Below are positions 20,569-28,752 of a stretch of 64,000 nt of DNA, in pieces; within the stretch, counting starts at the first letter, position 1; every line of letters begins with the position of its first letter. A program made the translations under genes and the position numbers. Under the pieces are notes generated by a model. The model was not told the DNA's origin. It was given only the letters and a program-made list of their open reading frames with translations, and did not search any database. The DNA lies in the NCBI RefSeq assembly GCF_900096915.1, contig NZ_FMYK01000010.1, positions 17,344-81,343 of the forward strand, in the 5' to 3' direction. The stretch comes from Acinetobacter marinus. Its GTDB lineage: Bacteria; Pseudomonadota; Gammaproteobacteria; Pseudomonadales; Moraxellaceae.

Positions 20569-20904
20569 ATGCCAAAATTTGTTATTCCATCATGTGATGA
20601 ATTAGCTTCCGAATTCGGTTGTGATTGTAGTATCGATGAAAATTATGTACAAAAATTACGATTCTTAGATGAGGAGGATAATGAATTAATAGTATACATC
20701 GGTCATGTAGAGGATAGTGTTAGAATAGTCCTAAATAACATGTCTAACGTGATCACTGATATTTATTTGGAAAATTTAGAAAACTTTCATTTAGATGGAC
20801 GTAAGCAAGTCATGAAAATAATATTTAATTCCCCTTATCAGGTCATTATAGAAATAACATTGTGGAGTAAATTCAAAATAAAAATAACAGGTATGTCAAA
20901 TTAA
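20569..20904 (+). CDS. Small AT-rich orphan protein
   Basis: An unrecognised acidic 111-residue soluble protein starting MPKFVIPSCDE, with a C-terminal beta-rich part (MKIIFNSPYQVIIEITLW). ATG 20569 follows an AAAGAG site; the frame also opens at ATG 20545. Its codon use is much more AT-rich than the flanking genes. Size, acidity and low GC resemble orphan immunity-type genes, but no family is claimed. It lies in the gap between the guanidine operon terminator and an unrelated lipoprotein gene. Confidence 0.6.
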   Translation: MPKFVIPSCDELASEFGCDCSIDENYVQKLRFLDEEDNELIVYIGHVEDSVRIVLNNMSNVITDIYLENLENFHLDGRKQVMKIIFNSPYQVIIEITLWSKFKIKITGMSN

Positions 20905-20951
20905 ATTTTCTCTACTTTTAGTTATTCAGAGCCATCATCTGAAATGGCATA

Positions 20952-21689
20952 TCACACTTCAGAGCTATCATCAGGGCACCATTCGGTACTTAAATTTTGT
21001 AAGCTCAGCTCTAACCAACGACTTTCCCCTCGAGAGCCACTACTGGTACGATCAATCAAATAGGTCGGTTGCTTGTTTGATGCTTCCAATAACGATACAT
21101 TGACCTCCTCACCAGCATAGCGTTGATCACAAATGGTCGTGATCTTGATGCCTTGTTTTTTCAGTGATGGGATCGGATCATCAAAGCCGACCATGACATC
21201 GGTATTCGGACGTAAATTGATTAAGGTGACCCCAAATCTTGCATCAGCACCTTCAAAACGAATAAGCCAAGGCAACTCATATTTACGGTCTTTGAGTTCT
21301 GAAACACGTGCACCCAGCTGATGCACACGTGCCAATCCTTCACGAGAGGACACTGTGCTCGAGGTATAGGCATTTTCCTCTTGTTTATAACTATCTGTGA
21401 GCCATAGAATTTTTGCATCATTGGCTAAATGCTCCCATTGCCAGACTTGGAGCGGTTGATTTTGTTGCGCATCGGGCATTAAGTTTTTCACCAATTCACC
21501 TAGCTCATAGGGCTGAAAATCTTTTAATTCAGGCGCAACTTCTAATTGTTCAGTAAATTGTATGGCGTCTTCTTTTTTAGCTTGTGCTGGTTCGACTTTG
21601 GCTTGTGGTTTTTCGACATTCACGGGCTCTTTTTGTTCACTACATCCCATGAGCGCCACTGCGAAACATAATCCGAATATTTTTTTCAT
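20952..21689 (-). CDS. Hypothetical lipoprotein
   Basis: A 245-residue lipoprotein with a short signal peptide and lipobox LMGC (cysteine at residue 16), a Lys/Glu/Ala-rich linker (about 20-45) and a mixed alpha/beta domain. Two cysteines near TTICDQ and the C-terminal TEWCPDD could form a disulfide. No family was recognised. It is transcribed against the guanidine genes and looks unrelated to them. The open frame starts at ATG 21689. Confidence 0.7.
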   Translation of the reverse strand: MKKIFGLCFAVALMGCSEQKEPVNVEKPQAKVEPAQAKKEDAIQFTEQLEVAPELKDFQPYELGELVKNLMPDAQQNQPLQVWQWEHLANDAKILWLTDSYKQEENAYTSSTVSSREGLARVHQLGARVSELKDRKYELPWLIRFEGADARFGVTLINLRPNTDVMVGFDDPIPSLKKQGIKITTICDQRYAGEEVNVSLLEASNKQPTYLIDRTSSGSRGESRWLELSLQNLSTEWCPDDSSEV

Positions 21690-21889
21690 CTTTTATTGTC
21701 CATTGCACACTGCATATCCGCATTGTAAATGAAATTCCTGTTGAACTCTATGTTTTGCCTTGGTCTAAAGTCTGGGTGCTTTTGAAAGAGAATGGCTAGA
21801 GAAACAGATTGAGAACACTTTATAATGCCTCGACATTTCATATGGGATGAATGTATTTCCGCTTTGTACCTTAGCCGTTGAGTCCGCCG

Positions 21890-23101
21890 ATGAGTATTGC
21901 ACAAGATCACCGCAAAACCTTGTTATATATGATTATTGCCAGTGCCTTGATTCTCGGGCTGTCGTTAGGCGTGCGTCATGGTTTTGCCTTATATCTGACA
22001 CCGATGAGTGCGGAGTTTCATTGGGGACATCAAGTATTTAGCCTTGCGATCGCCATGCAAAATCTGATTTGGGGTTTTGTACAGCCGTTTACTGGTGCAT
22101 TGGCGGATCGGTTTGGTACACGGATTGTGGTGGCGGTGGGTGGTGTGCTGTATACACTCGGGCTGATTTTGGTGGCATTTAGCTCAAGTAGTTGGCTGCT
22201 CAATCTCAGTCTGGGCATTATTCTTGGCTTAGCATTATCTGCAACCTCGTTTTCGGTATTGCTTTCGGCGGTAGGGCGAGCGGTGGCGCCAGAGAAGCGT
22301 AGTATGGCAATGGGGATTGCTAGTGCGGCGGGCTCGTTCGGGCAGTTTATTATGTTGCCGACCACATTGTTGTTGATACAACATTATGGCTGGTCGGCGG
22401 CGTTATTGATCTCTGCGGTATTGATCGCCTTGATCGTGCCACTCTCATTATGGATTCGTGAAAATGGTCAAGCCAAACCGATCACGGCATCGTCTCCACC
22501 TTTACAATTTTCCAGTGTGCTGAAGATCGCCGCCAAACATGCATCATTTTGGTGGTTGGCAGCAGGCTTTTTTGTCTGTGGTTTTCAGGTGGTCTTTCTG
22601 GGTGTGCATCTGCCGAGTTATTTGATTGATCATGGTTTTGATGCGACCACGGGCACGGTATTTCTCGCCTTGGTTGGGCTGTTTAATATCGTCGGCACGT
22701 ATGGTGCAGGTTGGCTGGGTGATCGTTATTCCAAGACCCGATTGCTGATGCTGATCTATGGCTTGCGTGGCATCGCCTTTGTTGCATTTTTACTGTTGCC
22801 ACTGACGGTCTATAGTGTTTATGCTTTTGGGGTGGTGATGGGTATTTTGTGGCTATCTACCGTACCGTTAACCAATGGCTTGGTGGCGCAAATGTTTGGT
22901 GTGCGTTACTTGTCGATGCTGAGCGGTATCGTCTTTCTCACCCATCAGGTGGGCTCGTTCCTCGGTGGTTGGCTCGGTGGGCTGAACCATGATGTGACAG
23001 GCAACTACAATACCATTTGGATGTTTTCGATAGCACTGAGTGTGTTTGGGGTATTGGTGCATCTGATGGTCAAAGAGCAGGCGGTGATCCATGACAATTA
23101 A
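21890..23101 (+). CDS. MFS transporter (OFA/monocarboxylate-like)
   Basis: A 12-helix major facilitator of 403 residues. Motif A-type loops are visible (GALADRFGTRIV, about residues 68-79; GWLGDRYSKTRLL, about 279). The topology resembles the oxalate/formate antiporter-like group. I chose ATG 21890 (MSIAQDH); the frame opens 12 bp earlier at a TTG. It overlaps a small membrane-protein gene by 11 bp. Its position inside the guanidine locus hints at moving a pathway compound, but nothing in the sequence identifies one. Confidence 0.85.
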   Translation: MSIAQDHRKTLLYMIIASALILGLSLGVRHGFALYLTPMSAEFHWGHQVFSLAIAMQNLIWGFVQPFTGALADRFGTRIVVAVGGVLYTLGLILVAFSSSSWLLNLSLGIILGLALSATSFSVLLSAVGRAVAPEKRSMAMGIASAAGSFGQFIMLPTTLLLIQHYGWSAALLISAVLIALIVPLSLWIRENGQAKPITASSPPLQFSSVLKIAAKHASFWWLAAGFFVCGFQVVFLGVHLPSYLIDHGFDATTGTVFLALVGLFNIVGTYGAGWLGDRYSKTRLLMLIYGLRGIAFVAFLLLPLTVYSVYAFGVVMGILWLSTVPLTNGLVAQMFGVRYLSMLSGIVFLTHQVGSFLGGWLGGLNHDVTGNYNTIWMFSIALSVFGVLVHLMVKEQAVIHDN

Positions 23102-23333
23102 AATCAGTCTAGCCGAATCAAATCAAGCACAGTCAAATCAAGCACAGTCAAATCAAACAGAACTCAACAACACGGTGACGGCATTCACCCCGCAAAACAC
23201 TGCACTACTTCGACGTCCACAGTTTTGGTGGATCATATCTATTGCCGTGTTGCTATTGGGACTTTCAATTGGCTTATGGTCTCAAACGCCTGATTTATTT
23301 GAGCATATCAGTGCAGTGTTTTGCCCACATTAA
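23091..23333 (+). CDS. Small single-helix membrane protein coupled to the MFS gene
   Basis: An 80-residue protein whose ATG lies inside the last codons of the MFS gene, so translation is probably coupled. Its N-terminus has a Ser-Asn-Gln-Ala-Gln repeat made by a 15-bp tandem duplication (23118-23160). One hydrophobic helix follows (WWIISIAVLLLGLSIGLW, about residues 48-65). No family was recognised. It could be a subunit or stabiliser of the transporter. Confidence 0.6.
   Translation: MTIKISLAESNQAQSNQAQSNQTELNNTVTAFTPQNTALLRRPQFWWIISIAVLLLGLSIGLWSQTPDLFEHISAVFCPH
23118..23160 (+). repeat. 15-bp tandem repeat, nearly three copies
   Basis: TCAAATCAAGCACAG occurs twice exactly and once partly, in frame, giving the SNQAQ repeats of the small membrane protein. 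Confidence 0.9.
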
Positions 23334-23625
23334 TTGGGGTCTGTTGATATTTCACAGATGCTTTACTTTTGCACTATTTCAAGTCGTCTGCGCAGGGTTT
23401 TGCGCTAGATTGATGCATTTTTCAACAAAATCATTCATATAAAACGCTTAACAGCACAATGCCTAGAAAAGGGCAGAGTTGCCATTGATCACTTAGAAAA
23501 AAATAAAGCGAAAGCAAAGAAAAAACTAAAGAAAAACAGCGACAAAACTCAATAAAAATTAAAGCAAAACAATGATAAACATCGCACCAACTCACGCTTA
23601 TCCAGCCATTGCATTGTCAATTGCG
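23334..23625. other. Non-coding stretch with no recognised element
   Basis: About 290 bp between the small membrane protein and the next sigma-54 promoter. The later half (from about 23490) is an A-rich low-complexity tract. I see no gene, terminator or riboswitch; short open frames here lack ribosome sites. Confidence 0.5.
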
Positions 23626-23630
23626 CAATA

Positions 23631-23688
23631 TGGCATAGATTCTGCATTAATCAATACAAGTATTACGAAATTTCATAAAAGTAATATT
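23631..23688 (+). promoter_or_regulatory. Sigma-54 promoter and NikR-like dyad upstream of the regulator gene
   Basis: TGGCATA-GATT-CTGCAT has GG at 23632-33 and GC at 23644-45, ten bases apart, predicting a start near 23657. AGTATTACG (23659-23667) and AGTAATATT (23680-23688) follow at once, giving GTATTA-N16-TAATAT, a 28-bp dyad covering the predicted initial transcribed region. A repressor bound there would block its own gene, fitting autoregulation by the NikR-like protein encoded 230 bp downstream. Confidence 0.65.
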
Positions 23689-23706
23689 TTAATGTGGAGT
23701 ATGAAT

Positions 23707-23838
23707 ATGTCACAGATTCAACAACGATTTCAACAGATGAGCCGTCAACTCTTGGCGTGTATGGCACAGCTTTTGACTGCTCGAGCCAATTTTTATCGTA
23801 GCCATTATTATGGTGCCAATGACCAAGCACAGAAATAG
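23707..23838 (+). CDS. Possible 43-residue small protein
   Basis: An open frame that begins MSQIQQRFQQMSRQLL and ends at a TAG in the 15-bp repeat block. GGAG at 23696-23699 lies 7 bp before ATG 23707, and the frame follows directly after the predicted sigma-54 start and operator. The peptide is amphipathic, with a Gln/Arg-rich helix and an Arg-Ser-His-Tyr-Tyr tail. No family was recognised. It could be a true small protein or a leader peptide for the regulator gene. Confidence 0.4.
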   Translation: MSQIQQRFQQMSRQLLACMAQLLTARANFYRSHYYGANDQAQK

Positions 23839-23909
23839 CAAGTACAGAAATAGTAGGTGCAGAAATAGCCAGTTTAGAAACAATAAGTACAGACATCATA
23901 AGTGCAGGG
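23826..23909 (+). repeat. Degenerate 15-bp tandem repeat, about 5.6 copies
   Basis: Units of the form AGYRCAGAAATAGYA run head to tail. Several carry in-frame TAG, so they are non-coding on the plus strand and fill the space between the small frame and the regulator gene. Confidence 0.85.
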
Positions 23910-23918
23910 CGTCGGCGT

Positions 23919-24404
23919 ATGGCAAAGCAGAAATTAACACGGATTAGCATCACGGTGCCCGAAGAAACCCTGAGTTTGCTCGATCAGTTGGTGGAACAAC
24001 AAGGCTTCGACAGCCGTTCTAAAGCCTTGGTCGATATGATCAATTACCGTCTGATCGCTGAGCAAGCCACGGCGAATGCCGTGATGGTCGGCACCATGAC
24101 CCTGCTTTATGACCGTAATTTTGCCAATATTCGGGCGCAGTTGGCAGAGTTGCAACATCAGCATTTGGAGCAAGTGATTAGCTCACTGACGGTACAGCTG
24201 GATCAAGACAAAATCCTAGAGGTGATGCTGTTGCAAGGCATGAGTAATGAATTGCAATGCATTAGCCAACAATTTGTCGCAGTCAAAGGTGTGATCAAAG
24301 GACATTTGGAGTTGATGGATGCGGTGATGCCACCGCTACAACAAAATGAGCAGGAACAAAATGAGCAGGAACAGAATGCGCAAGAACAGAATGCGCTGAA
24401 ATAA
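23919..24404 (+). CDS. NikR-like ribbon-helix-helix regulator lacking nickel ligands
   Basis: A 161-residue protein with NikR architecture: an N-terminal ribbon-helix-helix (LTRISITVPEETLSLLDQ, from residue 6) and a C-terminal ACT-like domain (about 55-135, GTMTLLYDRN to KGVIKGHLEL). Compared with E. coli NikR, the DNA-contact strand R3-T5-T7 becomes R8-S10-T12. Of the nickel ligands, H76 remains as H80, but H87, H89 and C95 become T91, Q93 and I99. So nickel sensing is improbable. The C-terminus ends in Asn-Glu-Gln repeats coded by four 15-bp units (24341-24400). Dyads resembling the NikR operator occur at three promoters of this locus, so it probably regulates them; the effector is unknown. 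Confidence 0.82.
   Translation: MAKQKLTRISITVPEETLSLLDQLVEQQGFDSRSKALVDMINYRLIAEQATANAVMVGTMTLLYDRNFANIRAQLAELQHQHLEQVISSLTVQLDQDKILEVMLLQGMSNELQCISQQFVAVKGVIKGHLELMDAVMPPLQQNEQEQNEQEQNAQEQNALK
24341..24400 (+). repeat. 15-bp tandem repeat x4 at the end of the regulator gene
   Basis: Two exact units ACAAAATGAGCAGGA and two diverged ones run up to the stop codon and encode the Gln/Asn/Glu-rich tail. Confidence 0.92.
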
Positions 24405-24487
24405 AGTGCATCGTAACAGCATGATGCATTTGACGACACACGATTTATTTTTATACAGATTGGCAAATACAGACGAAGGGTAATCAC

Positions 24488-26287
24488 GTGCAAGACTTGT
24501 GGACACTGACAGATTGGCAACAGGCGTATCAACAGCAACGCATTCAATTAAGCGATTTATTGGCTTATGTGGATTCGTTGAATAATGATGATCATGCGTG
24601 GATTGAACGTGCGGATCACGCACAACTGCAACAGCAAATCGATCAATTGCAAGCGCACTGTACTAATCTACACACTGAGCTGCAAATGGCTGAGCTGTAT
24701 GCAAAATTTCCATTGTTTGGCATTCCATTTGCGGTCAAAGACAATATTGATGTGGCTGGATTTCATACCACCGCAGCCTGTGAAGCCGCCAAGTATTTGG
24801 CAAGTGACGATGCAACGGTGGTACAAAAGCTCAAGCAGGCAGGTGCAATCGTGATTGGTAAAACCAACCTTGATCAATTTGCTACAGGTCTAGTCGGTGT
24901 ACGCTCGCCTTATGGCGCAGTCAAAAATAGTTTTAATGCAGACTATATTAGTGGTGGCTCAAGCTCAGGTTCTTCCGTTGTGGTCGCAAAATGCATGGTG
25001 CCATTTGCGCTTGGTACGGATACTGCGGGCTCGGGACGTGTGCCTGCGGGACACAACAATATTGTGGGACTCAAGCCGACTAAAGGCTGGTTCTCCAGCA
25101 CGGGTTTGGTGCCAGCGTGTCGCCTTTTGGATGTGATCTCGATCTTTGCTCTGACTGTCGATGATGCGTGGCAAGTGGCAGGTATCATGCAGGGCAAAGA
25201 TGCCTCAGATGACTATTCACGAACACATCCAGAAAATGTCCCTGTCGGTTTTAGCAAAGGCAAAATTGCTGTGCCCCAGCAACTGGAGTTTTATGGGGAT
25301 GAGCAAAGTGCACAGGCTTTTCAGTTGGCGATCGAAAAAGTCAAAACACTCGGCTATGAAGTCGAAGCCATTGATTTTACGATTTTTAATGACTTGGCAT
25401 CTGCATTGTATAACGATGCATGGGTGGCAGAGCGAACGGTGGCAGTTGAGCGCATGGTGACACGTCAGGATTGTCATCCTGTGATTGCTTCGATCATCAG
25501 TCAAGCAGATGGCTTTAGCGCAACGGATGTGATGCAGGCTGAATATCGTCGGGCGCATTTACAAAATCTGATTCAACAAGCGCTTGCGCCGTTTGATGCG
25601 TTGATGGTGCCGACTGCACCGACGATTTATCGCATTGATGAGGTTGAAGCCGATCCATTGACCAAGAATAGTCATATGGGTGCCTATACCAATTTTGTCA
25701 ATTTGGCGGATTTAAGCGCCTTAGCGCTGCCGAATGTGATGCGTGAAGATGGCTTGCCGAGTGGCATGACATTGATTAGTCAGGCTTGGCATGATCAGGC
25801 ATTGGCACGATTTGGTCAGGCTTGGCAAGCGCTTTCAAATCTACCATTGGGGCGTTCAGCGCAGACTTATCAATCTACAGGGGCAATAGAATCAACGCAT
25901 TCTGTACGTTTGGCGGTTGTAGGCGCACATCTGTCGGGCATGCCACTCAATTTTCAATTGACCACACGACAAGGCGTTTTACTGCAAAAAACGACGACCA
26001 GTGCAAATTATCAACTGTATGCCCTCAAAAATACCACACCGCCAAAACCAGGTTTGCAATATCACCCCGAAGGACGGTCGATCGAGGTCGAAGTTTGGGA
26101 GATTCCAAAGGCATTATTCGGTGCAATCGTAGCTGAAGTACCTGCACCACTTGGCATTGGCAATGTCCAACTTGCAGATGGCTCGTGGGTAAAAGGTTTT
26201 ATTTGTGAAGGCTATGCGCTCGAAGATGCAATCAATATCAGTGAATTTGGCGGTTGGCGAAAATATATCGCCTCGCTAAACGGTTAA
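24488..26287 (+). CDS. atzF: Allophanate hydrolase
   Basis: Hydrolyses allophanate to ammonia and CO2, the last step after guanidine carboxylation and carboxyguanidine deimination. The N-terminal amidase-signature domain has the catalytic Lys in FAVKDNID (K84), GGSSSGSS (156-163) and the nucleophile in DTAGSGR (S182). The C-terminal domain (about 455-599, from RLAVVGAHLSGMPLNFQL to GGWRKYI) is the allophanate-hydrolase-specific extension. The length (599 aa) matches AtzF. It starts at GTG 24488 after a GAAGGG site. It is 83 bp downstream of the regulator gene and 52 bp upstream of the binding lipoprotein, likely one transcript. Confidence 0.95.
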   Translation: MQDLWTLTDWQQAYQQQRIQLSDLLAYVDSLNNDDHAWIERADHAQLQQQIDQLQAHCTNLHTELQMAELYAKFPLFGIPFAVKDNIDVAGFHTTAACEAAKYLASDDATVVQKLKQAGAIVIGKTNLDQFATGLVGVRSPYGAVKNSFNADYISGGSSSGSSVVVAKCMVPFALGTDTAGSGRVPAGHNNIVGLKPTKGWFSSTGLVPACRLLDVISIFALTVDDAWQVAGIMQGKDASDDYSRTHPENVPVGFSKGKIAVPQQLEFYGDEQSAQAFQLAIEKVKTLGYEVEAIDFTIFNDLASALYNDAWVAERTVAVERMVTRQDCHPVIASIISQADGFSATDVMQAEYRRAHLQNLIQQALAPFDALMVPTAPTIYRIDEVEADPLTKNSHMGAYTNFVNLADLSALALPNVMREDGLPSGMTLISQAWHDQALARFGQAWQALSNLPLGRSAQTYQSTGAIESTHSVRLAVVGAHLSGMPLNFQLTTRQGVLLQKTTTSANYQLYALKNTTPPKPGLQYHPEGRSIEVEVWEIPKALFGAIVAEVPAPLGIGNVQLADGSWVKGFICEGYALEDAINISEFGGWRKYIASLNG

Positions 26288-26339
26288 ATTCACACGTTTA
26301 AATCAGCACGTTCTTATCAGTTATAAAAGGGGAAGTCCT

Positions 26340-27368
26340 ATGATTCGTACCGCAACTTTATCGATGGGCGTGATGCTCAGTATGTTTTTAACGGCGTGTG
26401 ACAACACCGCCAAAGTCCCAGAAGCTCAGCCAAAAGCCGAGCAAAGTGCTAGCACGTCAACTGATACGATTAGTATTGGTTATAGTGATTGGCCTGGCTT
26501 TGTTGCTTGGCAAGTTGCCATTGAGAAAGGCTGGCTCAAAGAAGCAGGCTTAAATGTGGATTTTAAATGGTTTGACTATTCATCCTCATTGAATGCATTT
26601 TCGGCAAATCAGCTTGATGCGGTGCTGGTCACCAATGGCGATAACTTGATTACCTCAACGGGTGGCACCAAAGGCATCATGATCATGGCAACCGACTATT
26701 CGGCAGGTAATGATGTGATCATCGCCAAAGATGGCATCAACAGTCTTGCTGATCTCAAAGGGAAGTCTGTTGCGACTGAAAAAGGCTTGGTAGATCATTT
26801 GTTGTTATCAACTGCATTAACTGATGCGAAAATTCCAAGTGCAGACATCAAATTGGTCAACTCAGTCACCAATGAATTGCCACAAGTCTTTGCCAGCCCA
26901 GATATTTCAGCGATTGCAGTGTGGCAACCCGTAGCCAACCAAGCGCTAAAAGCGGTGGCTGGTTCAAAAATTATTTATTCATCCAAAGACAAGCCGGGTC
27001 TGATCTATGACACGCTTTCCGTGAACATGACCCATCTGTCTGCGCACAAAGAAGAGTGGAAAAAAGTCATCCAAGTGTGGGATAAAACCGTTAAATTTAT
27101 CAATGATCCAGCCACACATGAGGAAGCTGTGCAAATCATGGCGAAGCGAGTTGGTGTCGATCCAGCACAATATGAACAATTTGTCGGTGGGACGCATCTG
27201 CTTGATTTGGCTGCCAATAAAACCGTGTTTACCAAAGGTACAGGTTTTGACTCAATCTATGGTTCAACTTATCACGTCAATAAGTTCAACGTGGAAAATG
27301 GCATTTACACCGCCGAAGTGGATGCCGATGGCTTGATCAATCCGGCGTTGATCGAAAGTTTAAAATAA
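26340..27368 (+). CDS. NitT/TauT-type ABC transporter substrate-binding lipoprotein
   Basis: A 342-residue binding lipoprotein with lipobox LTAC (cysteine at residue 20) and a periplasmic NMT1/SsuA/TauA-like fold (ISIGYSDWPGFVAWQVAIEKGW, about 45-66; LADLKGKSVATEKG, about 140). The family binds small amines, sulfonates, nitrate and thiamine precursors. Here guanidine or a guanidino compound is likely from context. A strong GGGGAAG site precedes ATG 26340. Its permease and ATPase are on the opposite strand at 29858-31719, so the transporter is split across two operons. Confidence 0.85.
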   Translation: MIRTATLSMGVMLSMFLTACDNTAKVPEAQPKAEQSASTSTDTISIGYSDWPGFVAWQVAIEKGWLKEAGLNVDFKWFDYSSSLNAFSANQLDAVLVTNGDNLITSTGGTKGIMIMATDYSAGNDVIIAKDGINSLADLKGKSVATEKGLVDHLLLSTALTDAKIPSADIKLVNSVTNELPQVFASPDISAIAVWQPVANQALKAVAGSKIIYSSKDKPGLIYDTLSVNMTHLSAHKEEWKKVIQVWDKTVKFINDPATHEEAVQIMAKRVGVDPAQYEQFVGGTHLLDLAANKTVFTKGTGFDSIYGSTYHVNKFNVENGIYTAEVDADGLINPALIESLK

Positions 27369-27380
27369 ACGATTAAGCTG

Positions 27381-27419
27381 CAAAAAATCCGCACCATCTA
27401 ATGCGTGCGGATTTTTTTA
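27381..27419 (+). terminator. Rho-independent terminator
   Basis: AAAAAATCCGCA(C) pairs with (G)TGCGGATTTTTT and is followed by further Ts. It ends the atzF-binding protein transcript, facing the end of the minus-strand SMR operon. Confidence 0.93.
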
Positions 27420-27500
27420 TGGGACGAAATAAGTAGATCAAATGAGTTTACGAGGTCATGTTGGATCAAAATGAATGAGCCAAACGCATCAGCGCAACAG

Positions 27501-27833
27501 TTAAATATGGGTACTTTTAGAAAATAGATTAATCACAATAATTCCTGAAATCATCAACCCCAAGCCCATGATCGCAGCCAGATCTAAAGACTGCTTAAAC
27601 ACCGTCCAGCCCACCAATGAGATCAGGATAATGCCCGCCCCAGACCAGATCGCATAAGCAATGCCGACAGGGAAATATTTTAAAGTCATCGATAAGAAAA
27701 ATAGCGCCACCACATAGCCAAGCACTGTGATCAATGATGGCACTAATACGGTAAAGCCATTGGAGGCTTTTAACGCTGAAGTGGCGATGACTTCAGCGAT
27801 GATCGCTACAGCAAGATAAAGATAGGGCAACAT
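27501..27833 (-). CDS. abeS: SMR-family efflux protein (EmrE/AbeS type)
   Basis: A four-helix small multidrug resistance transporter (110 aa). The proton/substrate-coupling Glu14 lies in AIIAEVIATS, and GIAYAIWSGAGIILIS is the EmrE/Qac-type third helix rather than the guanidinium-specific Gdx/SugE form. It closely follows the Acinetobacter AbeS pattern. An AGGA site precedes the ATG. It is the third gene of the operon led by the guanidine-II riboswitch, 18 bp after the unknown gene, so a role in export of guanidinium or substituted guanidinium ions is plausible despite its Qac-like signature. Confidence 0.88.
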   Translation of the reverse strand: MLPYLYLAVAIIAEVIATSALKASNGFTVLVPSLITVLGYVVALFFLSMTLKYFPVGIAYAIWSGAGIILISLVGWTVFKQSLDLAAIMGLGLMISGIIVINLFSKSTHI

Positions 27834-27851
27834 GCGTCCTCACTCGGTAAA

Positions 27852-28751
27852 TTAGTGCACCACGGTAGCATGATGGCGTAAATGTAATTGCTCTTGATCC
27901 ATCCATCTTTCAGTTTGTGCAGTCGTGGTTGTGCTTTGCAGTGGATGAAATACAGGCAAATACAGGTCTAGCTCAAAATAAAAATCGTAGGCTATCCCCG
28001 CAATTTCACTATGTTGTTTGAGCATGCCAGTATCAAGTAACTCAAAATGATCCAATGCAATCGACTGGCCAACCTGCTGATCCTGTGTGCTATGAGCGAT
28101 ACTGCCATCCTGCAAGGCAATCGAAAGCAGATAGCTATTGATGTCTTGTTCGCTAAGATTGCCCGCATTGAGTGCAAGTTGTAGGTCTGAATATTGGGCG
28201 CATTTTTGTTGCTGATCGGGCAAGCGACTTCGGCAAAATACTAATGTGTCACCACAAACAATTAATCCACCATCCATCATGTGCTGTACACCAGTTTCAA
28301 CATGTTTGACATATTTCAGCCTTAAGCCAAGCAGGGATACAGGCTGTGTTGTCTTGATTTGTTGGCGCCAATCTTCGACATAGGCATTCGATGGTGAAAA
28401 CTCCAGCACGGCATTGCCGATAGGATAGAGCTTTGCAGGTTCTGGCCACTGGGTTCGTGTTTGATAACCTTGATCAATATGCCATGACAAAAGCTGTTGC
28501 TGATCATCCCAAAGTGTGTCACCAATCCATGCTTGGCGTTCGCAGATTGGCGTATCCTGTCCATCGCTGAGACGCAAATCAATGCTAAATGTGCGTGATT
28601 GAAACCAATAGACAATGGTTTCTTCATCGGTGAGTCCATTGAAAAAGCTAATGCTTTTTCGGCGAAAACAGCCCAAAAGATAGTTTGGGAACTGAACATC
28701 CTCTATTTGACTGATCGGCAGTTGCGCGCATAAATCCAAGAGATGTGCCAT
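27852..28751 (-). CDS. Unknown protein in the guanidine-II riboswitch operon
   Basis: A 299-residue soluble, beta-rich protein without signal peptide. I do not recognise a characterised family. Patterns such as VYWFQSRTFSIDLRLSDG (about residues 47-64), ERQAWIGDTLW and AYDFYFELDLYLP recall the two-barrel Hri1-like proteins, a weak guess only. Its ATG lies 1 bp after the stop of the dioxygenase gene, with AGGAGGTG inside the end of that gene, so translation is tightly coupled. It is therefore probably a partner of the dioxygenase or acts on its product. Confidence 0.75.
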   Translation of the reverse strand: MAHLLDLCAQLPISQIEDVQFPNYLLGCFRRKSISFFNGLTDEETIVYWFQSRTFSIDLRLSDGQDTPICERQAWIGDTLWDDQQQLLSWHIDQGYQTRTQWPEPAKLYPIGNAVLEFSPSNAYVEDWRQQIKTTQPVSLLGLRLKYVKHVETGVQHMMDGGLIVCGDTLVFCRSRLPDQQQKCAQYSDLQLALNAGNLSEQDINSYLLSIALQDGSIAHSTQDQQVGQSIALDHFELLDTGMLKQHSEIAGIAYDFYFELDLYLPVFHPLQSTTTTAQTERWMDQEQLHLRHHATVVH

Positions 28752-28752
28752 A

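Noticed and set aside
23826..23909. A short CRISPR-like array
   Set aside because: The units are contiguous and degenerate with no spacers and no cas genes.
23663..23953. A 96-residue minus-strand frame across the 15-bp repeats
   Set aside because: It has repeat-derived Ser-Val-Leu-Ala-Ile peptides, no ribosome site, and overlaps the plus-strand regulator start and operator.
23919..24404. Nickel-responsive NikR controlling nickel uptake
   Set aside because: Three of the four nickel ligands are replaced and no nickel transporter or urease genes lie nearby.
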